From contig MU270040.1 of NCBI GenBank assembly GCA_021432635.1, positions 256,323 to 320,322 of the forward strand: a stretch of 64,000 bases of DNA, given 5' to 3'. This DNA comes from Thozetella sp. PMI_491 (lineage: Eukaryota; Ascomycota; Sordariomycetes; Chaetosphaeriales; Chaetosphaeriaceae). The position numbers and the translations under genes were made by a program. A model generated the notes under the pieces. It saw nothing but the letters and a program-made list of their open reading frames with translations. It had not been told where the DNA came from and did not search any database. This document shows, piece by piece, positions 11,351 through 22,343 of this stretch; the first letter of the stretch is position 1, and each line of letters opens with the position of its first letter.

Positions 11351-12655
11351 GGTGTTAGCTATTATAGAGCAGTGTTTCTAGGCAAGGAAGAAAGGGCAAA
11401 AAGAGGCGAATTAATGCAGAACTCACTGTGGTGCTGGAGCTTCCTCAACACAATCTCGAACAGGATGAGAGCTGCTTTTATATCCCACGAGCTGCGCAGC
11501 CGTTAGGTCTCTCTCGGCTTGATCGTGCCCGTGGCCCTCGGGTTGTCAGCGAATCGTGGTCTTCGAGCTGTTGGCGGATCGTGCCCGTGACCCTTAGGTT
11601 GTCGCCGGATCGTGGCCTTCGAGCTGTTGGCGGATCGTGCCCGTGACCCTCAGGTTGTCGCCGGATCGTGGCCTTCGAGTTGCTGGCGGATCGTGCCCGT
11701 GACCCTCAGGTTGTCGCCGGATCGTGGCCTTCGAGCTGCTGGCGGATCGTGCCCGTGACCCTCAGGTGGTTGACGGATCGTGGCCTTCGAGCGGTTGGCG
11801 CGTTGTGTCCCGGGGCTGGGAGATGATCGTGACCTCCGTCTCTTAGCAAGTCTTCGTCCAACTGACTAGAGCCGCGGTGAGCCGCGGTGAATCTAGGCGC
11901 TCACGTCCCTTATATCTGACGTTCTGATCCTAGCGGGTTTCCTCGCCGCATGCGCCTTGTGCACCTGATGGGCTAAACCCTGACGACGTTTCTCGTATAT
12001 CGCGTGGTATCGTATATAAAACAAGAAAAGGAATAGTCCTTAACCCTATAAAAGTCTGAGTTTAAATCTGCGGAACCGTAAGCAGTGCGTCAGCCGGCCG
12101 TCGGCCTCTTCTGAGTGGCCAGTATTCTGAGGCATGTGCTGAAGGATAAGCCGCTAAGCCCCCGAATAACTCTCGTGAGTTACATCGCCATGCCAGTGAA
12201 TAACTCCCACCGTCCTCGCCAATAACGTCTCGCGGCTGTCGCGGTTATGAGCCAGTGCGACGGCCGGGCATCCACACAGACGACCCCAAAAGTAATGATA
12301 CAGACTGTTCCGTTGTAGATTGCATCTAGCTGTGACGATCTTGTGTTCATAGTTATATGTATCACTTAAATGGTACTCGCCTTGCCCTAGCCTGATGACC
12401 ATAGTATGTGTGTTTGCTCATTACAGACCTTCTCCATTCGTACCTCAACAAGAGTGTGGGATAATACAAGCAATTTTGGAAACGGATTGCTACTGACCTC
12501 GTCAAGCTTAGGTACTCCGTCACTTGTCATCATCCAGGAATAATCCTCCGTGTACATTGACGGCCCGGCATACGTCCTTCAGAAATGCTTATTTTACTGC
12601 GGGGTCAACCAATTTCTCACCAAAGCAGCATTCCCCCCGCTTGCACAAAATCGCA
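11351..12655. other. Intergenic region with a minisatellite
   Basis: Apart from the 56-bp tandem repeat at 11521-11800, I see no coding frame with family resemblance. Just after the array lies a direct duplication of gagccgcggt at about 11870-11890. The last 150 bases are the leader and promoter of the FSH hydrolase gene. Confidence 0.5.
11521..11800. repeat. 56-bp minisatellite, five copies
   Basis: Five head-to-tail units of exactly 56 bases start at 11521, 11577, 11633, 11689 and 11745. Each begins GATCGTGCCCGTG and ends near TTCGAGCTGTTGGCG. The inner copies differ at only one or a few bases, while the first and last are more diverged, the usual pattern of an array that homogenises internally. 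GGATCGTGGCC in the middle of each unit echoes its start, so the unit may itself derive from a 28-base duplication. The array is not coding in any convincing way. Confidence 0.95.
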
Positions 12656-13488
12656 ATGCGCTTCGTGTGTTTCCACGGAATAGGGTCCAATGCGAAGGTG
12701 AGTATGTTCTGCGGGGCGAATTAGGAAGACATTGTATCAGTCCTCACTGACAAAAGGCAGGTCCTCGAGCAGCAGACAGGTACTTAGCCGCTTCCCTATT
12801 CTACGCAAGCTAGAACGCACTTCCTGACGGGATGCCCAGAGAGACTGCGCCAAGCTCTTGGCCGCCAACACGACTTCTCTTTCATGAATGGGACTGTCTT
12901 AACAGAGCCCCCAAAAGGTGACTCTCTTCTCGGCCCTCGAATGCCCTGCCGCAGTAGCAGAGTCCAAGCTAAGGATGTGGCTCATCGATAGGATTCGAGT
13001 CCGATGCCCCATCCTATCGATTTGTCGGAGAAGACAAGGCACAGCTACAAGCGGCTCGAAATGGCGTCTTGCGGTACATCGCTACCCACGGACCCTTTGA
13101 CGGTGTGCTGGGGTTCTCTGAAGGTGGCGCGGTGGCTGCATGGCTTCTGCTCCATGACGCACAAACCCCTTCGCCACAGTTCGCGTGCGGCATATTCTTT
13201 TGTGCAGCCGCACCTATGGATGAGGATTCATGGCTTGCGGGGAAGATGAGCAACGTGACCGAGGCTGCCGGCAATGTCTTGATCAATGTCCCCACAGCGC
13301 ATATCTGGTCCCAAGCAGGCGACATTTTTCCAGGAATGGGCCAGAGACTGGTCTCCATGTGCAATGTAGAGCTACGAGAAGATTTTATTCACCATCTTGG
13401 CCACGAAATCCCCGGATCACGGTCCGAAGAATGCATGCCTGGAGCTCTTCGTGCGATTGAGCGGACCATTGAGAGAGCAAGTCAATGA
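12656..13488 (+). CDS. FSH-type serine hydrolase
   Basis: Alpha/beta hydrolase of the fungal FSH1/LovG-like family. The N-terminus MRFVCFHGIGSNAK is the family's first strand and oxyanion loop. After an intron beginning at about 12698 come VLEQQT and a short segment ending GTVLTEPPK. The last, long exon (from about 13000) carries GPFDGVLGFSEGGA with the catalytic Ser. It continues with HIWSQAGDIFPG, where the Asp lies, and HHLGHEIPG with the catalytic His. I infer about four exons. Small middle exons are uncertain, but the start and end are clear. Members in biosynthetic clusters release or trim polyketide chains from a PKS. The gene runs tail-to-tail with the MFS exporter, 103 bases apart. 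Confidence 0.8.
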
Positions 13489-13591
13489 GGGATGTTTCAC
13501 GCTTCTACTTGAACTTTATAGATCTCCACGAAAAGCAATATCAAGATTAAGAAATAGTGGAATATGAGCGTTGTTAAATATCTGGAGACCA

Positions 13592-15668
13592 TTAAACCAA
13601 GATCTGCTCCTTTTTCCACAGCATCAACGCGGCCGGAATTTGGCCGGCGGCAGAGGCACAAAGAACGAACGTTTGTCTGTTATAGCTCTCTGCCAGTAGC
13701 AGTCTAATTTGAGTCTGTAGATCGTGCGGCAGAGATGCTAGCTCTTGCGCTAGCTTGTTCAAGATGTTAGTTTCGGAAGATTGAAGGAGACCGCCAAGCT
13801 GGGACCTGAGGTAACCATTGAAGACCGATGTGCACACGGCAATCATGACAGTGCTACCAATCAGGCGGAATTGATTGCCTGCCCCCATGCCCACGGCTAT
13901 CTCAAATCAGTACTTGAACTTACGTAGGCAAAGTTTGTAGAGCACTTGCCTTGATCCCGCGGCTCAGTCACTCTGGGTATCATGAGAAAGAACATGATGA
14001 AATTCATCCCGCATCCAAATCCAGCAATAATTTCGAATCCATACATCCGAGGAGCTATGTCCAGAGACACTGGCAATGTAGCCAGAAGGGCATAACCTAC
14101 GACTTGTAGACATGCACCTAGCATAATCACGAAGAGCGCTGGGATCTTGAACTTGCCTGCCATACCCGCGGCCAAACCCGTACCAAACGGCACAGCGAGA
14201 GAAAAAGGTATTAGTCTCACGCCCGCATCCAAACCAGAGAGTCCGTGAACGAGTTGAAAGCGTTCAGGCAGCTGGAATATAGAAACGACAATTGGTCCGC
14301 CAAGAAAAAACAAGCCTCTGTCTCACCATTAGTTGCCACCCAGGTCTGTAGAGCTGTGAACACCTACAGTAGAAGACCAACCATGACGCGTTGCTGAAAA
14401 AACCGCCATGGAAGAACGGGCTCTTGCATAGACTCACTACGTGTAACCCGGCGCTCCCAGAGAAATAGCAAGATCCAAAGACAAGCAGAAAGAACGAGCA
14501 GTGTGATCACATAAGCTGAGTTCCAAGCAAACTCGGCGTCGGCTTCCTCGAACCCAGCTGTCAACGACAACACTGCAAAAAGCAAGATTACGCTCCCTAG
14601 GATGTCCACCTTTTTGAGTGTTGATTTGGAAAAGAACTGCTGGCACATGTGCGAGCGGCCGCTAGGTTGTCTGAGAAAGCCAAAGTGTGCAGGCATACCG
14701 GCGAGTGTGAAAGCAAGAGCCACACAGGAGATTGGGACGCTGGTGGCAAGTTAGCAATACTCGGGCAAGTTACATACAAGTACGAATGGTTCAACCGAAC
14801 TTAATGATGAAGATCCACCTCCAAGTTGTATGAGAGCTAATGACGCCACCGACGATTGGGCCAAGGAGTAGAGCAAGCGAGCTAACCATCGAGAGCTGCG
14901 AGACAAATTTGGCGTATCGCTCCGGTGGAACGAGGTCCGTGACGATGACCTGGCTGAGGGAAAAGCATCCTCCGCCGCCAATGCCCTGGAAGGCGCGAAA
15001 AATGATGCTGTACAGTCGGAGACTCAGCAGTTGATTCACGAGTAAATGCCAAGAAAGGGCGCTTGCATAGGATGGGTAGGAAGGCAGAGGGGAATGCTTA
15101 CAGCTGCGTCATGGTCTGTGCAGCGCTGCAGGCGGCGGAAAAGACAATGAAAATGATGATTGATGTTGCGAAGATGCTCTTGCGGCCAAAGATGTCGCTG
15201 AACTTGGCAAATATGACGATGACAGCTACAGCGAATAGCTGCTATGAGCCACGGGTGACGCAACTTGGGGCAGTGTTATGGCATCTACTAACCTGCGTAG
15301 CCAAGGAGATAGGTAGAGAGGATCCAGGACGCCTTATCAAACCCATTTAGCTCACGGGTGATAGCCACGAGCGAAGTTGTCACGACAGGTATTTCGAGAT
15401 TGACCATGAAGACCTGGACGGCCAGACTAAGATCTGCAATCAGTACGTGTGGGCGGCATATTCGGCTTACGCAGTGACCATCTGCGACCTACGCAATTGT
15501 GACAAGCCAAAAACGCCTCCCGTTAAGATACCGCTGGGATGCCTCGCTTACTTCCGGGGTGGCGTCCCCGGATGTAAACTCATTGCTGGGAGTGTCTGGG
15601 AATGCCTTCTCGGTATCTCCATCCGAAGCAACGCTGTTTGAGGCCGGGTGCCCTCGAGAGAAAGCCAT
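13592..15668 (-). CDS. MFS drug/metabolite exporter, DHA type with about 14 helices
   Basis: Multi-exon major facilitator transporter. The start ATG at 15668 begins a Ser/Asp/Glu-rich cytosolic N-terminus. Then follow VTTSLVAITRELNG, the motif A-like AKFSDIFGRKS at about 15200, RAFQGIGGGGCFSLS (motif B region) and GPIVGGVISSHTTWRWIF (motif C region). The C-terminal exons (14313-13897 and 13894-13592) carry further hydrophobic helices and end in a short Lys-rich tail. These are the hallmarks of the DHA family of proton antiporters, which in clusters export the product or confer self-resistance. At least six introns are needed, and their exact edges are not all certain. No frame break was found that cannot be explained by an intron. 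It lies beside the FSH hydrolase and is divergent from the rhodopsin-like gene. Confidence 0.8.
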
Positions 15669-16476
15669 TGCGTCTTGGATTCTCGAGAAGCTTTAGAGTA
15701 TGGAGATACCTGTCATTGCGAGTGTTTCAAGATCGACGGAGTGCACTGAGGGCAGCCGTAGTAAGAGGTTGGCTGAACTGGGAAGGTCAGTGCCGACTGA
15801 ATCCTAAGTCACCTGAAAGCCCAAGCTCGACGGCGATTCAGTCCATCTAATTCTCCCAATTGATACGCGACGTACGAGGTCTGCACGAACATCTAGCTGG
15901 TTGCTACGAAGATGAAAAGCTTGTACCGTGCCCTGCACTGTATGCATTCAGTTCAGGACCATAATCTATCCGTGAATCCTACCCACATCAACCACAACGT
16001 GGTCTGCACGCCTCCGCGCCTTGATGGTGGGTTCATTTAAGCACGAGCAAAGCCTGCAGCCAACAAATACGCCGACCGCAGGATAAGCACTCTGATGGTT
16101 GGTCCAAATTCCATAGGATCGGTCTGTCTATTGGCTGCGGAATTGTCGGGTCCGGCATTATCGGCTGTGGGATTGGGATTGCTTGTTGGGCGCAGCTTTT
16201 CTGTTGGCTGCAGCAGTGCGGTAGCACACGGCGAGTGCCACGGTCTGCAGGGGAACGGATGACCGTTGCGGCGCTGGTGGCCCTGAAAGCCAAGTCGGGG
16301 GCGATACCGATTGCCCCGGGCGCCACCTAGCAAGCGGTAGTAGTTGACTATCCCGTATGGTAAATCGAATTCCAGACTTGGTGGATATCCACCTTCATAT
16401 CTCTCCATTGTCCTTGCAAAGCACTACCTGCACCCTCCTAAGACATCAATGTGCAGCCAGCCGATTCTGCGGGACC
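15669..16476. other. Divergent promoter region, MFS exporter/rhodopsin-like gene
   Basis: These 808 bases separate two genes transcribed away from each other and presumably hold both promoters. Short frames on the minus strand (16033-16408) show no family resemblance. I found no convincing TATA box. Confidence 0.4.
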
Positions 16477-18016
16477 ATGTCACTGCCCGGGTTTGATCAA
16501 CTGACGCCGGAGAAGCAACAAGAACTTCTCGATGGGCCAGCATTAGCGCCGCCTCCGGGGGTTACCCCAAATTTGGTTGACCCTTCGAATGGCAACAGCC
16601 TCGCCCTTGTCGTCGCCATTCTATGTCTCTCTATCGTCACTCTCCTGGTGCTAGTGCGCGCCTATTCGCGCGCATTTGGACTCAGACGGTTCCGCCCTGA
16701 GGACTGTAAGTGGCAACTTCCAGCAACATGGACACCGTGGGCGCTGCCAGAGCTAATAAAGATTATTCAACAGTTGTCGGCTTATTAGCATATGTGTGCA
16801 GCTTCCTCGACATTTGACACTGCTCAGACTATGTCGCTAACAAAGGTCTGGTTGCTAGGCATTCTACTGCGCGTACATGTACTGCGTTTTCCGGTTTCTC
16901 CGCAATACCGGCTTCTTTGTCCATCAATGGGACGTCCAGCTAAATAAGATATCCGAATTTCTCTACGTACATAACCCTAGTTTAGCCCACTGCAGGTCCC
17001 AGTCCTCTGTTATAGCACTGCTGATACGAAGAACATCAGATTATTCTCATCGGTTCTGTCTTTTATGATATGGTCATTATGTGCATCAAATTAGCCATCA
17101 TTCTCGAGTGGCTACACATCTTCGTCCCGGCAGGCCTACGAGGTGCCTTCTTCTGGATCTGCTGGGTCGTGCTAGTCATCAATACGCTCTACTATATTGC
17201 CAACATCATGGCCATCAACCTGGCTTGTGTGCCATACCGGGCTATCTGGGATATAACGATCGAAGGTCGCTGCATCGACACAAAGCCGGTGTATCTGAGC
17301 GCAGCCGCCATCAATATGTTTTCCGACCTTGTCCTCTTCGCCATCGTCCAGAGAGTCATTTGGGGTTTGCGATTGTCGCTAATGACCAAATTCGGGGTGT
17401 CTCTCATCTTCGCTGCCGGAATCTTGTAAGTGACCTCATGATCCAAACAGGCTGTAATCGGACCCCCCGTCTCCTTGCTAACGAGCGACGCGCGACTGGC
17501 AGCGCGTGTGTTGCTGCTGGGTTTCGACTAGCAGTCACGGCCACTTTTTTGACCGATGCAGACATGACCTACTCGGTATCCGCGGTCATCATGTGGGCTG
17601 TGGGGGAAATGACGTCTGGGTTTCTTGTCTTCTGTGTGCCTACGGCACCAAATGCGGTCCGGCAAGCCGGGCTCCCGAGTAAGATCTCAAGCATGTTCCA
17701 GTCACTCACAAGCCGCTCCAAGGGCGACGAGGAGTTGTCGAAAACTTCAGCAACGTCCTGGCCGTATCAGCAGCCTAGTGCAGGCGCGGCCCACCGCAAG
17801 AGGGATGGCGATGATCTGCTGCTCACGACTAATGTGTCATACGAAATCGCGCCGTGGTCATCAGACGAGGCCAGCAATCTCAGGGGAGTAGCAATGGAAA
17901 GCCCAGGGGGAGTCATCCGGACAACACATATGGTCACCACCTCACATGCAGGCGACAGTAAGGAAGTTAGCCAAGAGATACATAGCCGCCAGCATCCCTG
18001 GATGGGCCCCCAATAA
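16477..18016 (+). CDS. Fungal rhodopsin-like seven-helix membrane protein
   Basis: Integral membrane protein of the fungal 'rhodopsin domain' family (not a true opsin). It has a soluble N-terminus of about 40 residues. A first helix follows (LALVVAILCLSIVTLLVLV), then the family's charged loop RRFRPED. Further exons encode VGLLAY and GFFVHQWDVQLNKISEFLY. A long exon at about 17045-17426 has three helices and the conserved GRCIDTKPVYLSAAAIN. The last exon has W-A-V-G-E-M-T-S-G-F and a polar tail of about 110 residues. About five exons; edges are approximate but each join keeps phase. Members are widespread in Pezizomycotina, some near secondary-metabolite genes, and their molecular role is mostly unknown. 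A sensor or accessory role in this cluster is only a guess. Confidence 0.75.
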
Positions 18017-18907
18017 GGTAGATTCTCTGGGTTTTCGGCTGCAGAGCCTTGGAAAAGAACGTCTGTACAAACTTAGAATAGTTGAATTGTTATCTATCGG
18101 TATTTAGGTATCTCTTCGGTCGACTTCGCCGCTTTCTGTGCGTTGCCCCATTCCATGGTGCAAGACAGCTGATGATCGTTCAGCCGAATGAGGTGTCCGG
18201 GATTTCTTTGAGAAGCCAGGAGATATTAACTTGTGTAGATACAGCGTTCCAGCCGCCTAAAACGTCAGTGTCTCTCTGACCCGCCACTTATAACCCATCT
18301 TGGTAGTGTAACGGAGCCACCAGCCAACCAGCTCTCCATACGTTACAACGGCGCACATCTGCATTGCATAGTACTTCTCTCAGCATTCGTACCACCAACT
18401 TTTCTGACATGTGCTTGCTAGGAGAGGTCTCTCGGGCCCTGCACTGCCGTACTTCCACGCCCTGCCTCTTGCATGCTCGGGCTCCAGCTTGCTATGGCTC
18501 CGAGGCTCCTCTTGCAAATGTCAATATACGAACCTATAGCTTTTCCACTGGTTCAAAAGTGGAGAATTTTGGGGGGGGGATAAAGAGCCGAATGAATGAG
18601 TAGCAGGGCAGTAGGATGTTGTTTGCTGGTGCAGAGGTACAGTACAGTACTTAGGTACTCTAATTAGGCCAAGGTACCACGTACGGTGGGGTACCGATCT
18701 ACAAAAGTCAAGTACCCGCTGATGCCCTCTACATAATAAGGTCGCTACCCGCTACCATAGGCCATTTCAATTCCGTTGGCCTGACTTCTCGAATCCTTCA
18801 CTCCCCTCTCAGCTCCCGCGCCAACTTTGTTTCGACTCGGCCTCTGAAGGACTCCTCCTTGCGCCGACTGCATTCCAAGCCAGCAAATCCAAACTAATAT
18901 TGCAGAG
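18017..18907. other. Intergenic region, GTAC-rich P450 promoter
   Basis: No coding frame is supported. At 18637-18715 the tetranucleotide GTAC occurs eight times in about 80 bases, including AGGTAC and GGTACC forms, 190-270 bases before the P450 start. A G-run lies at about 18570. The cluster of short palindromes suggests regulator binding but is unproven. Confidence 0.4.
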
Positions 18908-20839
18908 ATGGCCTTCGGCAGTGTATTCGTTTCCTCGGCGATATACATCGCCTCGATCTCCTTTCCTTTGGTGAGTCCTACCCCAAATTCCCGATCTCCG
19001 CTGCTGACCTATGCCGCCGCAGATCCTGATTCTCTTCTGCTATCGCACTTATCTGGATCCTTTGAGCAAATTTCCAGGGCCTCCTATTGCCAGATTGTCC
19101 GATGGCTATGCTGGCTTTTATGCTCTGTCGCGAAGACTTCACTTGGCTACGTATCTAGACCTACAGAGATACGGCCCAGTGGTACGTCTCGGACCCCACA
19201 AGCTCGTTTTTAACTCTGTCGAAGCTTTGCGAGGTAAATAGCCCTGATGGTAGAAAATAGAACGCGTACCACAGAGGAATCGTGGGGAGATCTGACCGAC
19301 ATTCTAGATATTTACGACAATGAGAGAGTCACCAAATCACATGTCTATTCACTCACTCTGAATGCCAAGAAGCCAAGCCTCTTCAACGCCATCGACAAGC
19401 ACCAGCATAGAAACAAGCGCAGACTTATCGCGCGGGCCATTAATGATAAGTCGTTACGGGAATTCGAGCCTACTATGCTTGGGGAAATCAACACATTCAT
19501 GCAGCAGCTCATGAAGGAAGCACGCAGAATGCAGCCTGTTGACCTCTCAGAGCGTTCGAAACAGCTGGGCATGGATATCGTTGGGCTTCTCGCCTTTGGC
19601 TACCCCCTGAAAATGCAGACCGAGCCAGCCCATCGCTTTATGATCCGCGGGCTCAAAGTTGGCACTTTCCAAAACAATTCTTTTATGCAATGGCCGTTGC
19701 TCAAAAGCCTAGGGATTCATCACTTGTTGACGATCGTGGGCCGGGCTCAGCGGATGAAGTATCTTCAGGTGTTGCGCCACATGATCGGCAATCGACTCTC
19801 TGAGGCCAAGCACGCTAGATGCGATCTCTACTCCTTCACGGCTGACCATTTAGACGACCCTGCGAATGGAATCGATGCAAGCGAACTATGGAACGAGGCA
19901 CTTTTCTTCTTCCCTGCAGGTATCTTCGCCCATTGTGGTGGCTATTTTTTATGTCACATTGACACTGACATAAGATCAGCGGGTGACACAACGTCAACCG
20001 CCATTTCAGCCCTGTTTTTCTACCTTTCTCGGAATCCCGACGTGTACCAGAAGCTAGCTGAAGAGATCCGGATCACATTCAGCCAAAGTGACGAAATCCG
20101 TAATGGTCCGAAGCTCGCAAGCTGCCGGTATCTCCGTGCCTGTATTGACGAGGCTCTGCGCATGTCGCCGCCCGTGGCCGGCACACTGTGGCGAGAGCCG
20201 CACGCTGACGAGCAGGCTGGCCAGCCCTTCGTCGTAGCAGGGCATGTAATCCCGCCTGGGACGCAAGTCGGCGTCAGCATCTACGGCATTCACCACAATG
20301 AGAAGTATTTTGATGAGCCATTCGTATTCCGCCCGCAGCGCTGGCTCGACGAAGACACCGAGACGCTACGCCGCATGCATTCGGCGTTCTGCCCCTTCTC
20401 GATTGGTGCGCGTGGCTGTGCAGGGAAGTCTAGTAAGTATTTGCGCAAACCTCGTCGACTTTTGGAGAGCACGTGAGGCTACCGGTCCACTGCTGATGGC
20501 CGGGGGTGGCGAAACGCTCTCGGTCACTGCTTGATTCCTTCCTCCCTGATCATCCAAGACAGTCCCTGCTCGGTCACTCGTAAAAGCACCATAGCTGACA
20601 GAAGCCGCGCAGTGGCGTACCTAGAGACGAGCCTTATCATCGCTACGACGCTCTGGTATTTCGACTTCCAGGTCGCTCCAGGAGAATCCGGCAAGGCTGG
20701 CGCGGGCGTGGAAGGCCGGATGGATGGCAGAGGACGGCCCGAGGAGTTCCAGCTGTGGGACAGTTTTGGATCTGAACATATTGGCCCAAATCTCATCTTC
20801 CAGCCTCGGGAGGAAGCCTTGAAGGAGCTCAAAGGGTGA
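18908..20839 (+). CDS. Cytochrome P450 monooxygenase
   Basis: Membrane-anchored fungal P450. A hydrophobic N-terminus (MAFGSVFVSSAIYIASISFPL) is followed by the proline-rich hinge KFPGPPIARLSDG. The helix-C type WxxxR region is replaced by H-R-N-K-R-R-L-I-A-R-A. After an intron at about 19919-19979 the helix I oxygen-binding motif AAGDTTST is restored. The EALR (ExxR) motif lies near 20150, the PERF-like region reads FRPQRW, and the haem loop F-S-I-G-A-R-G-C-A-G lies near 20398-20430 with the Cys ligand. A final exon, from about 20610, ends at 20839. About five exons. P450s of this kind hydroxylate, epoxidise or desaturate the polyketide. The substrate cannot be read from sequence. Its position between the transporter and the PKS supports a tailoring role. 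Confidence 0.9.
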
Positions 20840-21349
20840 TGGACGGATAGACTCCGACATCACACCGTTCTCTGGACCTATCCAGTGGTGAAGATTGCAC
20901 CCAGGCTCCACTAAATTGATTAATTACTACACTGTGTTCCTTCACATGCTTGACTTGCCGCTAACCCGTATACCTTGCTAACAAATATCTACGGTACGTG
21001 CTTACCACCTGCCCAGTAGATCGACTGTTGGCCGCCAAGGAATGTGGCGCAGGGATGCTGTACGATGGCACTTAAGCACTGCCGACAAAATTCCACCCAT
21101 TGGTTGAAGTTGGTAGTAGCTCAAGTCCAGCTCACTGCCCTGTACGTTCGTGTATCACCAGTTGGCGGTGCTAAAGGACTTTTGACTACAGTTTGCTTCG
21201 GCCAAAGATATTGTCTAGCTGGAGGATCGTGGCTAACAATACCAAATCTCCAACAGGATAAGATACCAGGATTCTATCGAGGATTCAACATTGTGCCACC
21301 TTCCCAGAGTTGCGAGCCTTGATCTGGTCTAAAATTTTTGTAGACGAGT
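20840..21349. other. Intergenic region between P450 and thioesterase
   Basis: These 510 bases hold the 3' end of the P450 and the promoter of the thioesterase gene. I see no coding frame, repeat or clear TATA box here. Confidence 0.45.
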
Positions 21350-22343
21350 ATGTCATCGCCAACAACTCCGATCGAGGCCGCCATTGCGGTCACTCCTGCT
21401 CCAAATTTGGGCTCGGACACGTATACCAATGCCAGGCAAGCCAGCACCATGTCGATTCGCGTTGCTCGTAGAAACTATTTGCTGACACTATTTCGCCAGT
21501 CCCTTAGCACACCAAGCAGGCGCGCGATCAGGCCGAGGGGCCTTCATCGTGTCACAGGCTCTGTCGGCAGCCAGCGCAACACTGCCGGAAACATGGCGGC
21601 TTTACTCTTCGCAGTCGACATTCCTTGCGCCTGCTAATCCGCAGGAACGTATCATATATCGTGTCGAGCGCACCTTCAGCGGACGTGTGTGTTCGACACG
21701 GACAGTGCACGCAACGCAGTCCGAGGTCCCCGTGTATCTCGCCGTGGTGTCGTTCCAGAGTCTTTCCGCCCTCGAAGGCGCTAACGTGCTAAATTACGGA
21801 TTGTCGATGCCCGATCTCGACGGGGTACACCCGGACGACATCGATGCGGAGTCGCTACAGACGATGCGACGCGCCATGGTCGGCGAAAAGCTATCATTGC
21901 CGCAGCTCGCCGCGGATGATAAGTCACTGGATTGGCGGCCCCTCGGCATGGACTTCGTCGAGGATCCGTCGAAGTTCCGCCTACGCGGGTTTGTTCGCGC
22001 ACCCGCCGGGCTGTCGACGGCAAGTCCAGCTGTTCACCTTGCGGCATTCGGCTTTGCGTCCGACGAGATGTCCTTTGGGCCAGCCCTCGCTGCCAATGCC
22101 ACAGTACTGGGAAGGGGTTTTCGCAACATATCTACGGCCGCTAGCCTGACACACAACATCTCTTTCCACGATCCGCAAGCCCGGATTGATGACTGGGTTG
22201 TGCTGGAACGCGACACGACCTGGGGTGCCAGTGGAAGAGTTCTTGTGTCTCAGCGGATATGGGGCTTGAAGAGTGGGCGGCTCATCATGTCAGGGACGCA
22301 GGAAGCTCTGATTCTACTAAAGGTAAAGACCGCTAAAATGTAG
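21350..22343 (+). CDS. Acyl-CoA thioesterase II-like protein (double hotdog)
   Basis: Resembles TesB/acyl-CoA thioesterase 2. The N-terminal exon reads IEAAIAVTPAPNLGSDTYTNAR, and the next exon contains R-G-A-F-I-V-S-Q-A-L-S-A-A, the family's R-G-x-x-G-G-x-x-x-A-Q-A-L block with altered glycines. The middle has FVEDPSKFRLRGFVRA, and the second hotdog ends with HNISFHDPQARIDDWVVLERDTTWGASGRVLVSQRIW, where the catalytic D...T/S...Q region of the family falls. One intron near 21410-21490 joins two frames; its exact edges are uncertain. These enzymes hydrolyse acyl-CoA or acyl-ACP thioesters. Similar genes accompany reducing PKSs, where they can release or recycle chains. The substitution of the GG pair in the first hotdog is a mild oddity. 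Confidence 0.8.
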
